The notes: a model not told the origin generated them from the letters alone. Counted from the first letter of the stretch, positions 23,141 through 35,246 are shown. The stretch is 64,000 nt of DNA from Protea cynaroides (GCA_028583415.1 CM053266.1:83334149-83398148), one strand, 5' to 3'. Translations and numbers: made by a program.

Positions 23141-25405
23141 TGTCACACCCCAATTTCGCACACTTCAGAATGGTGTGATGAACTGCTAGCAAACCAATGG
23201 TTCAACCAGGATCTCGTACAGATGGTATCTGGCTGATCTAAACCTCATACATCCACATTCATAATCAGAGTAAATACACAATAGCGAAAGTCTTATAGTA
23301 AGATGAACTGAGAATCTACTATGATATTAATATTTAAATAGTAAATTTTTCTGTATCAACTGAGACATAAATAAATATCAAATACATGTCCTTAATAAAT
23401 TCAAATAAATAAATCTAGAATAAAAAAAACATCTAATCGAATACACATGAGTTGCACTCGCAAGAGGAGTCATGTGTATCCAATGCATCTTCCACTTCCA
23501 TCGCCGCCACGTTCCCGTACACTGGAGCATTTATATAATCTTCGACGGTAATACCTGCATCATCAACTAAAAATATTCGACGTCAAGGGGTGAGCACACA
23601 TCATGGCTCAGTGAGCAAACAAAACAATGCAACAATACATATGCATGCAGTCAAATCATATCTTTGGTCTGGTTTATAATTTGCAATGTGCTATAGAAAG
23701 GATAGGTGGCCGCCGCACCTCTATACACGAGTGTGTGGAAACGCCCAATGAAAACAGCACCGTCGCCCCACATGCACCCAGAATGGCACAATATACATCC
23801 CATGAAAAACGATCATGGCTGTACCGGTTGATACCATACCAACAAATAAACCCCTGCTGGCTAAGGTTGCAAACTGGGCTCACAACTAACCAATCTTAAT
23901 GCCAAACAATGTATCCAAGGCCTCACCCCAGCATCCCTCAGAACATCCATAGAGATAGAGCTAAGGCCCCCCGATAGAGTCAGAGACTACAAGGACCGAG
24001 ACCACCTCCCCTGATACTCTACGACATAATAGTTCTGCTAAGGTAATGGCGATACGACGACGTCAGTGGACATGACCTGAATAGGCTATGGCACAATATA
24101 CCCCGATGAAAATGGCATCGAAGTACCGGTTGATACCATCCCTACCCGCACTATATACACTGGCCAAACACAAACATTCACATGCCTATTCCTATCATCA
24201 TCATCATCATCATGTAATAAACAATAAACTAAATATGCATGAAGAAATAATAGAAATATTGGATGACATATTGAATGCACATACAAACATACATGTATTG
24301 AATCAATATGGCATTGGACTCAAGAAATAAAACAGTTTATTATTAACCAATTAGTTTAGGTCTTGTTCCCTTACCTTAGCTTGTTAATAGATCCTCTTCC
24401 AAGCTTTAGAATCACCTTTATATTGTTATTATATTGCTAGAAGACCTAACAAAGTCGATAGAACTTAATTAAAATTTATTTCAAATTTAAAAACCATGTT
24501 GTTAACTGGGGGTCGGAGGTAGGGTCGGAGTAATGATCGACCCCTGGTGTAACCACCCCTATTCTGGACTTCCCGAACACTGGGGGTCGATGCTTAGGGT
24601 CTGGTAGTTGGCCATCGACCCCCCATGCGACCCCCTGTGGGTTTTGTAGATTTTTCTTCTTTCAGTCCATTCTTCGTGTTTGGGGTCCTATGGCTTGCTA
24701 CTACAGTCCATATTACACATGTTCTATGGCCTATAACCATGATTCATTCACCTAAATGGCTTTCATGACTTCCCCATGGTTTTCCATAAAAACCTAACCA
24801 TGGGTTGATGGTTTGGGATTCTCCGAGATCATACTCTCTTCATTATCTAACCTAAGGTCTGTAGAAACTCATGGAATTAGTATCCATACCTGAAAAGAAT
24901 ACTCCTTCTCTGCAACTCTTTTCCTTTTTGCTTTCTTCTTTTCCTTGCTTCTCTTCTTCTTCTCTTCCTTCTCTTCTCTTTCTCTCAATTCAATTAGGGT
25001 TGTAAAAGGAGTGAAAGAGGCTTAGGGATGTCGTATTTATAGAGTATAAACTCCTAAAATAACTCCCATTGAGATTTGGAAAGAGTCCAACCGAAATTAG
25101 GAAACTTTCCTAATTTCTATTTCTGGCGGCAACTGGGGGTCGATGAGGGGGTCGATGATCCCGTCGACCCCTGGTTCCTATAGTGTCCGACCCCCTCTGT
25201 AAAACTAGGGGTCTGACTTTCTGTCTTGGGGGGTCCGACCCTCCCTTGCTGGGTATGCGACCCTCCCCTTAATTTAAGTATTTTTGGGTCGATTTAATAC
25301 CTGGATTCACGATCTCCTTCACGCCCTTGGTCCATTTTTCTCAACCATGATGGGTAAACCTGGTTCAAGGTGGTAAGACCGGGTTAGTTTGATACGGGTC
25401 TTACA
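23141..25405 (-). repeat. 3' LTR of element C
   Basis: 2265 bp from TGTCACACCCC to GGGTCTTACA. The TATA box TATAAATA (minus strand) is at 25034-25041. Dyad motifs built on GGGGGTCG and CGACCCC occupy about 24508-24640 and 25134-25268, flanking the TATA box. A (TCA)n microsatellite is at about 24195-24213. Confidence 0.93.
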
Positions 25406-28400
25406 ACTCCCCCCTACTTATAAAAATTTTGTTCTCAAAATTGTACGTACCTTCTGAATCAAATAAGTGAGGGTAATGCTTTCGCATAGCATTCTCTTCT
25501 TCCCATGTAATTTCTTCCATGTTTCAACTTCTCCAAGTGACCTTAACATAATAAATATCTCGGTTGTGTAGTCGTTGAACCTTTCGGCTGGTGATTTCAG
25601 TTGGCGTTACTTCAAATGTCAAATCATCAGTCAAATCCGATAGATCTACTGTCAGAACGTGCGTTGGATCCTTGACATACTTCTTCAATAGGGAAATATG
25701 AAATACGTCATGCACACTTGACATAGATGGTGGTAATGCTAACTGGTAAGCTACTTTTCTACGCTTAGCTAGAATCTCATATGGTCCGACATATCTTGGA
25801 CTTAGTTTTCCTTTCTGTCCGAACCGTTTCAGACCTCGCATAGGTGATACCTTCAAGAATACTTTTTCACCCACAACGAACTCAAGATCTCTGCGTCGAG
25901 TATCTGCATATTGCTTCTGACAATTATGGGCTGTTCTCACTCTTTCCTTGATAATGTCGACCACGCGGCAAGTCTCTTCAATAAATTCTGGCCCAACAAT
26001 ACTACGTTCTCCAACTTCGTTCCAAAATAAAGGAGTTCGACACTTTTTTCCATAGAGTGCTTCATAGGGTGACATCTGTATAGTAGCCTGATAGCTATTG
26101 TTATAAGCGAACTCGATCAGTGGTAGCTTTGCATCCCATGATCCTTTGAAATCAATTACACATGCTCGTAGTATATCTTCTAGAATCTGGATTGTACGCT
26201 CTGACTGTCCATCTGTCTGTGGATGAAATGCAGTACTAAATTTCAATGTTGTACCCATAGCCTTTTGCAATCCGTCCCAAAACTTAAAAGTAAATCATGG
26301 ATCTCTATCGGACACAATGCTCTCTGGTACACCGTGTAAGCGAACAATATTATCCACATACAGCTTTGCTAAACTTTCTAGTGTATACTGAGGTCGTATC
26401 GGTATCAAGCGAGCTGTCTTAGTCAGACGGTCTACAATCACCCAAACTGCGTCAACCACTCGAGGAGTCAGTGGTAATCTCGTGACGAAGTCCATAGTGA
26501 TGTAGTCCCATTTCCTTGCTGGTTCCGATAACTGCTGTAATAGTCCTGCGGGTCTTTATCGTTCAGCCTTTACTTTCTGACAATTTAGGCATTGAGACAC
26601 GAACTTGGCTACATCTGCTTTCATTCCTCTCCACCAATATAGTTTCTTTAGGTCATGATACATTTTTGTACTTTCAGGATGTATCGAATAGATGGTGGTA
26701 TGGGCTTCTTTCATTAGTCGGTGTCTAATGTCCACACTTTCTGTTTCGGGTACACATATCCTTCCTTTGTACTTCAGTACCTTCTCTTCGTCCAAGGTGA
26801 ACTCAGGGTTAGTCCTACCTTTTTCGATGTCTTCTTGCACCGTTCTCAGGTAAGGGTTTAATTTGATAGCTGTCTTCACTTCATCAATTATATTCGGTAT
26901 AATCTTCAATGCAGCAAACATGTTTGAAAACCAATGAATAAACCCTTGGTTGGCTGATCCATCCGTTGTATCTATCACATACTGTTCATTGCCATGATTG
27001 AATACCATTCCGGTAGTACACATTGCTGCAGTTGTACTAACCTCCCCCTGGGATTTTATCACTGTCTTTCTGCTCAACGCATCTGCTACTACATTAGCTT
27101 TCCCCGGATGATACTGGATATCACAATCATAGTCTTTCAGTAGTTCTAGCCATCTTCTTTGTCTCATATTCAACTCCTTTTGATTAAATAAATAAGTAAG
27201 ACTCTTATGGTCCGATTTAATCTGGAACTTCTCTCCGTATAGGTAATGTCTCCATATCTTGACAAAGATGTACTACTGCTGCTAACTCCAAATCATGAAT
27301 GGGATAATTTTTCTCATGTGTCTTCAACTGTCTCGAGGCATAAGCAATTACTTGTTCTCCTTGCATAAGCACACATCCTAATCCCAATCATGATGCATCA
27401 GTGTACAAGGTAAATGGCTGTCCGGGAATAGGAATAGTCAAAATCAGAGCGGATCTCAATCTGGTCTTCAGGGTTTGGAAGCTCTTCTCGCATTTATCCA
27501 TCCACACAAACTTTTCACCTTTCTCAGTCAGACTGGTGAGAGGTACGGCAATCCGGGAATAGTCTTCCACAAATCTTCGATAATAACCAGCGAGACCCAG
27601 AAAACTTCTAATTTCTGCAACGCTCTTTGGTGCTTCCCACTTTACAATGGCTTCGATTTTACTGGGATCCACTTTGATTCCTTCAGCGGACACTACATGG
27701 CCTAGGAAGGCGACTTCACTTAGCCAAAACTCACATTTGGTAAATTTGGCATATAGCTTCTCTTTCCTTAAACGCTGTAGGGCGGCGTTTAGGATCTTAA
27801 TATGGGTTTCTTTGTCCTTGGAATATACCAATATATCGTCAATAAATACAAGAACCGACATATCCAACATATCGTGGAAAACCCGGTTCATAAGTTCCAT
27901 GAAAGTTGCTGGTGCATTTGTTAATCCAAAAGACATGGCCAAGAATTCATAATGTCCATACCTGGTCCTGAAAGCTGTCTTAGGAATATCATCATCTTTA
28001 ATCTTCAACTGATGGTAGCCTGACCGAAGATCGATCTTAGAAAATACTTTTGTTCCTTGCAACTGATCGAACAAGTCATCGATCCGAGGTAGTGGATACC
28101 GATTCTTGATTGTTAGTTTATTCAGCTCCCAATAGTCGATACATAATCGAACGCTACCGTCCTTCTTCTTTACGAACAATACTGGTGCTCCCCATGGTGA
28201 TATACTGGGTCGAATATAACCCTTGTCCAGTAGTTCTTGTAGTTGCACTTTCAATTCCTTCAGTTCAGTAGGAGCCATTCTATAAGGTGCTTTTGATACT
28301 GGTGCGGCTCCAGGTATAAGATCTATCACAAACTCTGTGGCTCGGTCAGGTGGTAATCCTGGTAATTCCTCAGGAAACACGTCGGGGTAGTCCCGCACGA

Positions 28401-28883
28401 CATCAATATCTTCCATCTGTGGTGCTTCCTTGGTGAGGTCAACCACTGATACTAGATACCCAACTGCCCCCTTCTCAAGGCATTTCTTAGCCTTTAGTGC
28501 TGTGAGTATGAGCTTGCGTTTACGGGGAAGTTTGGTTCTCGCAAAACTGAATTCTGCACCTTCTTTGTCTTTAAATGTTAGTTTCTTTTCGACGCATAGT
28601 AGGTTCGTAGAATGCCGAGCTAACCAGTCCATTCCCAAGATGACGTCAAAGTTTGCCATCCCAAGTTGGATCAAGGTTGCGTCTAAGGTTTTCTCGCCAA
28701 TGAGAACTGGACATGGCCCATAACCTTTCTCTAACTCCACTTCTAACCCCATCGGTGACCGAACAAGTAGTTTGTAGTCCAATGTTTTGATCAGCTTCTT
28801 TCCAAATGACACAGATATAAAAGAATGAGTAGCTCCTGAATCAAAGAGTACTCTGGTGGGTATGCCATTTATAGATACGATAC
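25403..28883 (-). pseudogene. Pol of element C: protease, RT, RNase H, integrase, chromodomain-like tail
   Basis: Directly after the probable splice acceptor the frame reads GIVSINGIPTRVLFDSGATHSF, with the protease active site intact. Next come MANFDVILGMDWL, the RT with WGAPVLFVKKKD and VFIDDILVYS (about 27825-27860), RNase H with PFTLYTDAS, and NMRQRRWLELL with ADALSRK. The integrase zinc-finger region ends at QCLNCQKVK (about 26570). The core has TMDFVT, SDRDP and SERTIQ, all three catalytic residues visible. The tail has EEITWEEE. Damage is limited: TGA at about 27388, a frameshift near 27265, TAA at about 26553, TGA at about 26292 and TGA at about 25521. Length and domain order are normal for Tekay/Del. 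Confidence 0.93.
25406..25430 (-). other. Polypurine tract of C
   Basis: The minus strand reads AAGTAGGGGGGAGT directly before the LTR start TGTAAGACC. The tract is also coding: pol reads through it and its stop codon TAA lies across the LTR boundary (TTG TAA). Confidence 0.85.
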
Positions 28884-28951
28884 CTGTGATTTATTTTACT
28901 TAGTCTACATGCTCATACAATGTAATACAACTTTAAAGGTTTCGGTCATAC
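28884..28951 (-). other. Probable intron at the gag-protease boundary of C (68 bp)
   Basis: The donor is GTATGACC after gag PDVVTG codons; the acceptor is AAATCACAG before GTATCGTATC. Removal restores one open frame from gag into protease (DVVTG joined to IVSINGIPTRV). The intron is AT-rich, contains CATGTAGACTAAG like element A, and has a TAG that ends Gag if unspliced. The protease frame itself has three TAA stops inside the 68 bp, so a ribosomal frameshift cannot join the two genes. The length is near the lower limit for plant introns. Confidence 0.65.
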
Positions 28952-30218
28952 CTGTGACCACATCGGGTGATGCGGCAGCATCCTCGAATGTAACAGCATA
29001 TACTCATCCTTGATGTAAGTGCTTCTTGGGCTTAGGACACTCCCTTGCCATATGTCCCGTTTGGCTGCAGTTATAACATCTCGGACCTTCAAAATTGGGC
29101 TTTGGTTGCGGTTGAGTTACTGGGGTAGTCTTGGATGCAGCAGTAAAGCCTTGAGCACGGAAGGGTTTAAATGTCTTGTTGTTACCTCCGTTATAAGTAT
29201 TTCCGGCTGGCCTTTTTATGCCTCTGTTCTGTGTAAAATAACTTTCCTTCTGGCTCAATTCTATAACTCGAGCAATTTGGACAGCTTCATTGTATATCTT
29301 CTTTTCTAAACCCAGAACGTGCTCTCTGATGCTTCCTCTAAGTCCCTTGACAAGCCTACGGGTCTTAGTGTCTTCTTCTTGCATACTAAGTGGTGCAAAG
29401 AAAAATAGCTCCTCATAACACTGTTGATATGCATCCATGGACATCTGGCCCTGATATAAACTCAGGAACTCCTTCTCCATAGAATCTTTGAAGCTTCGGG
29501 GAAAATACTTCTCAAAGAAAGCTTCTTTATAAATAGCCCAGGTCAATAAGGAGTGCTTGGTTAATAGATAGGTCCTGGTCGATTTCCACCAATGATGTGC
29601 ATCGCCTTTTAGCATGAAGGTGGCACATAATACATTTTCTTCTTCTGTAATAGTCATCATAAGAAAATTTCTCTCCATCTCGTCGATCTAATGTGCTGGC
29701 CATAGAGGATCAGATGGTTTACCGTTAAATTTCTTGGGCTTCATCTTCAAGAATCTCTCAACCAGTCGAGAGTGATCCAACTGATTTTGGGTGTATGCCC
29801 CAAACATAGGTTGTGGATACTGATAATTAACCTGAGCTGCTTTCAGACCTGGTACTGGAATCTGTGCAGCTGGTGGTTGAGGTGTTTGGGGTGCTGGGTG
29901 GTTACCCACCGGTGCTGCACTGGCTTGTCCAGTCGGCATGGGTTTAGCATGTACTGCCTGGAACATAATCCTCATTGCTGCTTGCATTTGAGCCTGTGCG
30001 TATTGCATTTGTTGCAGCTGTTGCGATAAGTTAATAACCACGGTTGTTAGCTCCGGTGGTGGAGGTGGCAAGTTTGTAGAATTTGCCTGACCTGGATTTA
30101 CTGGTGGTGCAACCTGCGGATCACCCTACGCATATATATTTTCTTGACTAGTTTCCTCCACAGGTGGTGGTGGTGGAACTGCATTTCGGCTCTGCCTGGT
30201 TACTCTACGCCCAGACAT
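28952..30218 (-). pseudogene. Gag of element C
   Basis: Starts at the ATG at 30216-30218 (MSGRRVTRQSRNAVPPPPPV). The frame stays constant but has TAG stops at 30126-30128 and after DPLWPAH (about 29686), the latter probably from the Trp codon of the family motif. The gag domain has EEENVLCATFMLKG, HHWWKSTRTYLLTK, FEKYFPRSF and YQQCYEELFFFAP. The zinc knuckle CYNCSQTGHMARECP is at about 29085-29040. The last codons read DVVTG at the donor of the probable intron. Confidence 0.9.
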
Positions 30219-31250
30219 ATTTTCTCCTGAGAATGAGGATGCCTGAAAATCATCAAAATACGTGAGACAATCATTTATACTTCATGTAGGCACGTTAACC
30301 GATATAAAATTTCAAAATTTTCAGCTCATTCTACGAAAAACACTATTTTTCTATGCAGGGTCGATGGTGGGGGTCGATGGTATGTCCGACCCTCAGTATC
30401 CGACCCTGGGAATAACCTGTTCTTCCCGAGAGCCGAGGGTCGATGCGGGGGTCGATGGGTGTCCGACCCCCAGGTGCGACCCCTGGTTTACTGTCAAGTT
30501 TTCGAGAGCTAGGGGTCGATATGGGGGTCGATGGATGTCCGACCCCCAGGTGCGACCCCTGGTTTTCTGTTAGATTCTCGAGAGCTGGGGGTTGATACGG
30601 GGGTCGATATGGGGGTCGATGATCCTGGTCGAATTATCCGACCTCCAGACCAAAAATCAGATTTTTAAGGTCCGATTCTGGGTTTATTTCCCATTATTTC
30701 TTCCCCGTTTCGACTCGTCACCCACCTCTGAGTTGCTACAGTGCCACTCCACCATATTGGTTAATTTGGGTCCGTGTTTCGACGTCCACATCGTTCCTAC
30801 CGGTATGTTTTCTCATTTTTACCTGTTTTTAGGTTTCCATTTCTAGGTTTTCGCCCGTTAAACTTGTATTTTTCAAATTAAACTTTTTCCAACTGTAAAA
30901 ATTCGATTTTTATTGGGGGCTTTTGTTATTGGTGTCTCGAGGAACGAAAGCCCTCAAAATTTTTTGAGTTTCATCAGTTGGTTATCGAGAAACTTGGATT
31001 TTTGCTCTTTTTACCCTAATTTGTCGAAATTTTTGATTTCTCGCAATTTCTTCAAATTGGATCCCATTAGTTGGAATTTCCTACTGGGTGAGTGTTGTAG
31101 GATATGTTAGAACCTACGTAAGTCCTCTTGCCCACGTGTATGGGTGACAAGTGAGGCTTTTGGCCCACTTACGTCGTTATAATGTCAAAATTTTGACTTT
31201 TTCTACCCTACTAACATGCTTATCTGTTTTCTTTCTTATTTGCAGATATC
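30219..31250. promoter_or_regulatory. Divergent spacer of C with tandem GGGGGTCG dyad array
   Basis: It lies between the start of gag (leftwards) and the antisense gene (rightwards). About 30357-30640 is a 75-76 bp tandem repeat (units start near 30429, 30504 and 30580). Each unit has GGGGGTCG and CGACCCCC as inverted arms 9 bp apart, followed by GTGCGACCCCTGG. The same motifs form the two clusters in the LTRs of C and are different from those of A. The T-rich right part carries the leader introns of the antisense gene. Confidence 0.55.
31118..31245 (+). other. Probable 5' UTR intron of the antisense gene of C
   Basis: Donor ACGTAAGTCCTC at 31116 onward and acceptor TTCTTATTTGCAG ending at 31245, five bases before the ATG at 31251. 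Donor context and the CCCA...TGGG hairpin after it match element A. Alternative donor ACCGGTATGT (intron from 30803). Confidence 0.55.
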
Positions 31251-32609
31251 ATGGCCCGTACCAAAGTACCTAGAGTTCGTGATCCTCTTCGTTTCCGCTC
31301 TAACGAAGCCGAGGCACAGTATGCCCTCTACGCTCGAAAGAAAGTGGAGGGTGGTTGTATGGTGAACTTGGCTGAGTTGGCCCTGTTCAATGTAGAGAGG
31401 GCGTTTGGTGATATGAGCTGGCTCCCAGTCATCACTTACGACGCATGCACCCATTCGGATTTAGTACACCAGTTTTATTGTAACCTCCAGGTGGTGGGGG
31501 ATTACAATGATGTCGAGAGGGGTCATGAGCTGCGCATCACAAGCTATGTCAAAGGGGTGAACATTTCATTCGATTATCGACAGCTGGCCAACTTACTGGG
31601 CATTTCCTATGATGGCCCCATGGTTTTCTGTGCTCCGAGAGAGCCCCAGTTCTTCTCTTTACAGAAGAGGGCCGAGATCGATAATCAGCTCCTACGACCT
31701 GATTGCTGGCAGATGAGGGCATGCTATATGCGTCCAGCTCCACGGGTATACTGCAAGATTATTCAGCATAACCTGATCCTACAGAGTGGCCATTACTAGA
31801 GGATTTTCCAGTTGACCCAGTATCTTTTGTACAGCATTTGCACTAGACAGCCCGTCTTCCTTTCGTACATCATTATGCGTACTATGATCACTGCTACGTT
31901 GCCCAGTCACACTGGCAACCTTTCGTACGGACGTATGATCACTATGCTGCTTACCCGCCTGGGGGTTGATTTAGTGGATGAGAAGATTCAGGAGAAGACC
32001 TTCTCGTCGCCTCTAGATTGGGAGGCTATTTGCAAGATGGGCATGCGGGATGCCCAGGTCAGTGATGAGGAGAGGAACGCGATGGTGCGCCCTCACACTC
32101 GCGTAGAGATAGCTGACGCTGAGGCAGCTGCCGCCGCTGCTAGAGTTCATGCGGAGCCTGCTGATGATGATGACCGCATGTACATGGATGTAGACTCGAT
32201 ACCATCGCCTTCACCTACGCATGCGGCTGGAGCTGGTACTTCATATGCGGCGGGTCCTTCTCATGAGGCTAGTCCTTCTCATGCGGCTGGTCCTTCACAC
32301 CCACCTTCTGATATGATGGAGATGTTGCATGAGATCAAAGAGGCTCAGCGCAGATCTAATCTGAGGATGGAGGAGTTACTAGACGCTCAGCGTGTGAGAG
32401 TGGATGAGCTCATAGACGTCCAGCGTACATCAGACATGAGGATGGGAGATTTACTAGATGCTCAGTGGGTGAGAGTGGATGAGCTACTAGACGCCCAACG
32501 TACATCAGACATGAGGATGGGAGAATTACTAGACGCTCAACGCCGGACTAAACAGCGGGTAGCGGATCTTACAGCTAGTCTTCAGACGACCCAGACTCAG
32601 ATAGCCTAG
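31251..32609 (+). pseudogene. Antisense accessory gene (aORF) of C, 'putative plant transposon protein' type
   Basis: One frame from MARTKVPRVRDPLRFRS to a TAG at 32607-32609, with a single internal stop at 31797-31799 after QSGHY. Conserved blocks shared with the homologue in A are MVNLAELALFNVERAF, WLPVITYD, LRITSYVKGVNISF, LANLLGIS, RPAPRVYCKIIQHN, SGHY, FQLTQYLLYSIC and LDWEAICKMGM. An acidic/Ala-rich linker and then a coiled-coil tail follow, built from 25-residue repeats (RMGELLDAQ, VRVDELLDAQ). The sequence after the last TAG still resembles the A protein. The function is unknown. Divergence between the A and C copies with the blocks kept implies it was a real protein. The genomic RNA would run antisense through it. 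Confidence 0.82.
32344..32560 (+). repeat. 75 bp coding tandem repeat in the aORF of C
   Basis: About 2.5 copies of a 25-codon unit with LLDAQ, VRVDEL and RTSDMRMG. The unit itself contains two related half units (RMGELLDAQ and VRVDELLDAQ). It forms the predicted coiled-coil tail and is absent from the shorter homologue in A. Confidence 0.75.
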
Positions 32610-32809
32610 TTGACTAGAGTCTACGCTGAGGATTATGACAGAGATCATGAGGTACTGCCTCCTCCTTCACCTCCAGCTTCAAGATTGTATCTATTTTCTT
32701 TCATTGTACTACAGAGTAACTGTCCGGGTTGTGGACTGTACTCTGCTTTAGCTATGTATGTACGTTTGTTTCCCTCTCATTGTATGTACAATTATTTCTT
32801 CCTTTAATA

Positions 32810-32950
32810 GATGCATTATTATCTTTTCAAATTTGGTCTCAAACATCACTTGTGCTTATAGTGTGTTAATATTACAGGTTTTACTTTTATCCTATCTCAG
32901 TTCACAATTCGTCGTGAGGGTATGCTAGTTTAGCGAATACGGTCTGAGAT
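32810..32950. other. Leader of C between antisense gene and primer-binding site
   Basis: Short AT-rich non-coding stretch, similar in layout to the leader of A (TCTCAGTTCA near the primer-binding site in both). Confidence 0.5.
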
Positions 32951-32962
32951 GCTCTGATACCA
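32951..32962 (-). other. Primer-binding site of C (initiator tRNA-Met)
   Basis: GCTCTGATACCA on the plus strand, three bases before the LTR start at 32966. Same primer tRNA as A and X. Confidence 0.92.
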
Positions 32963-32965
32963 AGT

Positions 32966-35246
32966 TGTCACACCCCCAATTCCGCACACTTCAGAATGGT
33001 GTGATGAACTGCTAGCAAACCAACGGTTCAATCAGGATCTCATAGAGATGGTATCCGACTGATCTAAACCTCATACATCTACATTCATAATCAGAGTAAA
33101 TACACAATAGCGGAAGTCTTATAGTAAGATGAACTGAGAATCTACTGCGATATTAATATTTAAATAGAAAATTATTCTGTATCAACTGAGACATAAATAA
33201 ATATCAAATACATGTCCTTAATAAATTCAAATAAATAAATCTAGAATAAAAAAAACATCTAATCGAATACACATGAGTTGCACTTGCAAGAGGAGTCATG
33301 TGTATCCAATGCATCTTCCACTTCCATCGTCGCCACGTTCTCGTACACTAGAGCATTTATATAATCTTCGACGGTAATACCTGCACAATATACACGTCAT
33401 CAACTAAAAATATTCGACGTCGAGGGGTGAGCACACATCATGGCTCAGTGAGCAAACAAGAAAATACAACAATACATATGCATGCAGTTAAATCATATCT
33501 TTGGTCTGGTTTATAGTTTGTAATGTGCTATAGAAAGGATAGGTGGCCGCCGCACCTCTATACACGAGTGTGTGGAAACGCCCAATGAAAATGGCACCGT
33601 TGCCCCACATGCACCCAGAATGGCACAATATACACCCCATGAAAAATGGTCATGGCTGTACCGATTGATACCATACCAACAAATAAACCCCTGCTGGCTA
33701 GGGTTGCAAACTGGGCTCGCAAGTAACCAATCCTAATGCCAAACAGTGTATCCAAGGCCTCACCCCAGCATCCCTCAGAACATCCATAGTGATAGAGCTA
33801 AGGCCCCCGGTAGAGTCAGAGACTACAAGGACCGAGACCACCTCCCCTGATACTCTACGACATAATAGTTCTGCTAAGGTAATGGCGATAGGACGACATC
33901 AGTGGACATGACTTGAATAGGCTATGGCACAATATACCCCGACGAAAACGGCATCGAAGTACTAGTTGATACCATCCCTACCCGCACCATATACACTGGC
34001 CAAACACAAACATTCACATGTCCATTCCTATCATCATCATCATCATCATGTAATAAACAATAAAGTAAATATGCATGAACAAATAATAGAAATATTAGAT
34101 GACATGTTGAATGCACATACAAACATACACGCATAGAATCAATATGGCATTGGACTCAAGAAATAAAATAGTTATTATTAACCAATTAGTTTAGGTCTTG
34201 TTCCCTCACCTTAGCTTGTTAATAGATCCTCTTCCAAGCTTTAGAATCACATTTATATTGTTATTATATTGCTAGAAGACCTAACAAAGTTGATAGAACT
34301 TAATTAGAATTTATTTTGAATTTAAAAACCATGTTGTTAACTGGGGGTCGGAGGTAGGGTCGGAGTAATTATCGACCCCTGGTGCGACCACCCCTATTCT
34401 GGACTTCCCGAACACTGGGGGTCGATGCTCAGGGTTTTGGTAGGGGTCGGCACATCGACCCCCCCATGCGACCCCCAGTGGGTTTTGTTGATTTTTCTGC
34501 TTTCAGTCCATTCTTCGTGTTTGAGGTCCTATGGCTTGCTACTACAGTCCATATTACACATGTTCTACGGCCTAGAACCATGATTCATTCACCTAAATGG
34601 CTTTCATGACTTTCCCATGGTTTTCCATGAAAACCTAACCATGGGTTGATGGTTTGGGATTCTCCGAGATCATACTCTCTTCATTATCTAACCTAAGATC
34701 TGTAGAAACTCATGGAATTAGTATCCATACTTGAGAAGAATACTCCTTCTCTGCAACTCTTCTCCTTTTTGCTTTCTTCTTTTCCTTGCTTCTCTTCTTC
34801 TTCTCTTCCTTCTCTTCTCTTTCTCTCAATTCAATTAGGGTTGTAAAAGGAGTGAAAGAGGCTTAGGGATGTCGTATTTATAGAGTATAAACTCCTAAAA
34901 TAACTCCCATTGATATTTGGAAAGAGTCCAACCGAAATTAGGAAACTTTCCTAATTTCTGTTTCTGGCGGCAACTGGGGGTCGATGAGGGGGTCGATGAT
35001 CCCGTCGACCCCTGGTTCCTATAGTGTTCGACCCCCTCTGTAAAACTGGGGGTCTGACCTTCTGTCTTGGGGGGTCCGACCCTCCCTTGCTGGGTATGCG
35101 ACCCTCCCCTTAATTTAAGTGTTTTTGGGTCGATTTAATACTTGGGATCATGATCTCCTTCACGCCCTTGGTCCATTTTGCTCAACCATGATGGGTAAAC
35201 CTGGTTCAAGGTGGTAAGACCTGGTTAGTTTGATACGGGTCTTACA
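32966..35246 (-). repeat. 5' LTR of element C
   Basis: 2281 bp from TGTCACACCCCC to GGGTCTTACA, nearly identical to 23141-25405 apart from scattered substitutions and a small indel at about 33385. TATA box TATAAATA (minus strand) at 34875-34882; dyad clusters at about 34342-34480 and 34974-35110. Confidence 0.93.
34875..34882 (-). promoter_or_regulatory. TATA box of the 5' LTR of C
   Basis: TATAAATA on the minus strand between the two GGTCG dyad clusters; would drive the genomic RNA of C. Confidence 0.65.

Larger units (their letters stand above)
23141..35246 (-). mobile_element. Chromovirus C: nearly complete Tekay/Del-like element with antisense accessory gene
   Basis: 12.1 kb on the minus strand. 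The order is 5' LTR 32966-35246, primer-binding site 32951-32962, antisense gene (plus strand) 31251-32609 or beyond, gag 30218-28952, probable intron 28951-28884, pol 28883 to the LTR, and 3' LTR 23141-25405. It is flanked by GGATT (23136-23140) and GGTTT (35247-35251), a 5 bp duplication with one change, inside an A-family LTR. The two LTRs are very alike by eye and the coding frames are much longer than in A, so it is probably the youngest element here. The LTR interior differs clearly from A, so it is a separate family with the same architecture. Confidence 0.94.

Noticed and set aside
24088..24330. Small frame with a His run in the C LTR
   Set aside because: Caused by a (TCA)n microsatellite within the LTR; the equivalent region in the other LTR is no better.
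30357..30640. CRISPR-like array
   Set aside because: Regular 75-76 bp units but no unique spacers; it is a tandem repeat in a plant retrotransposon.
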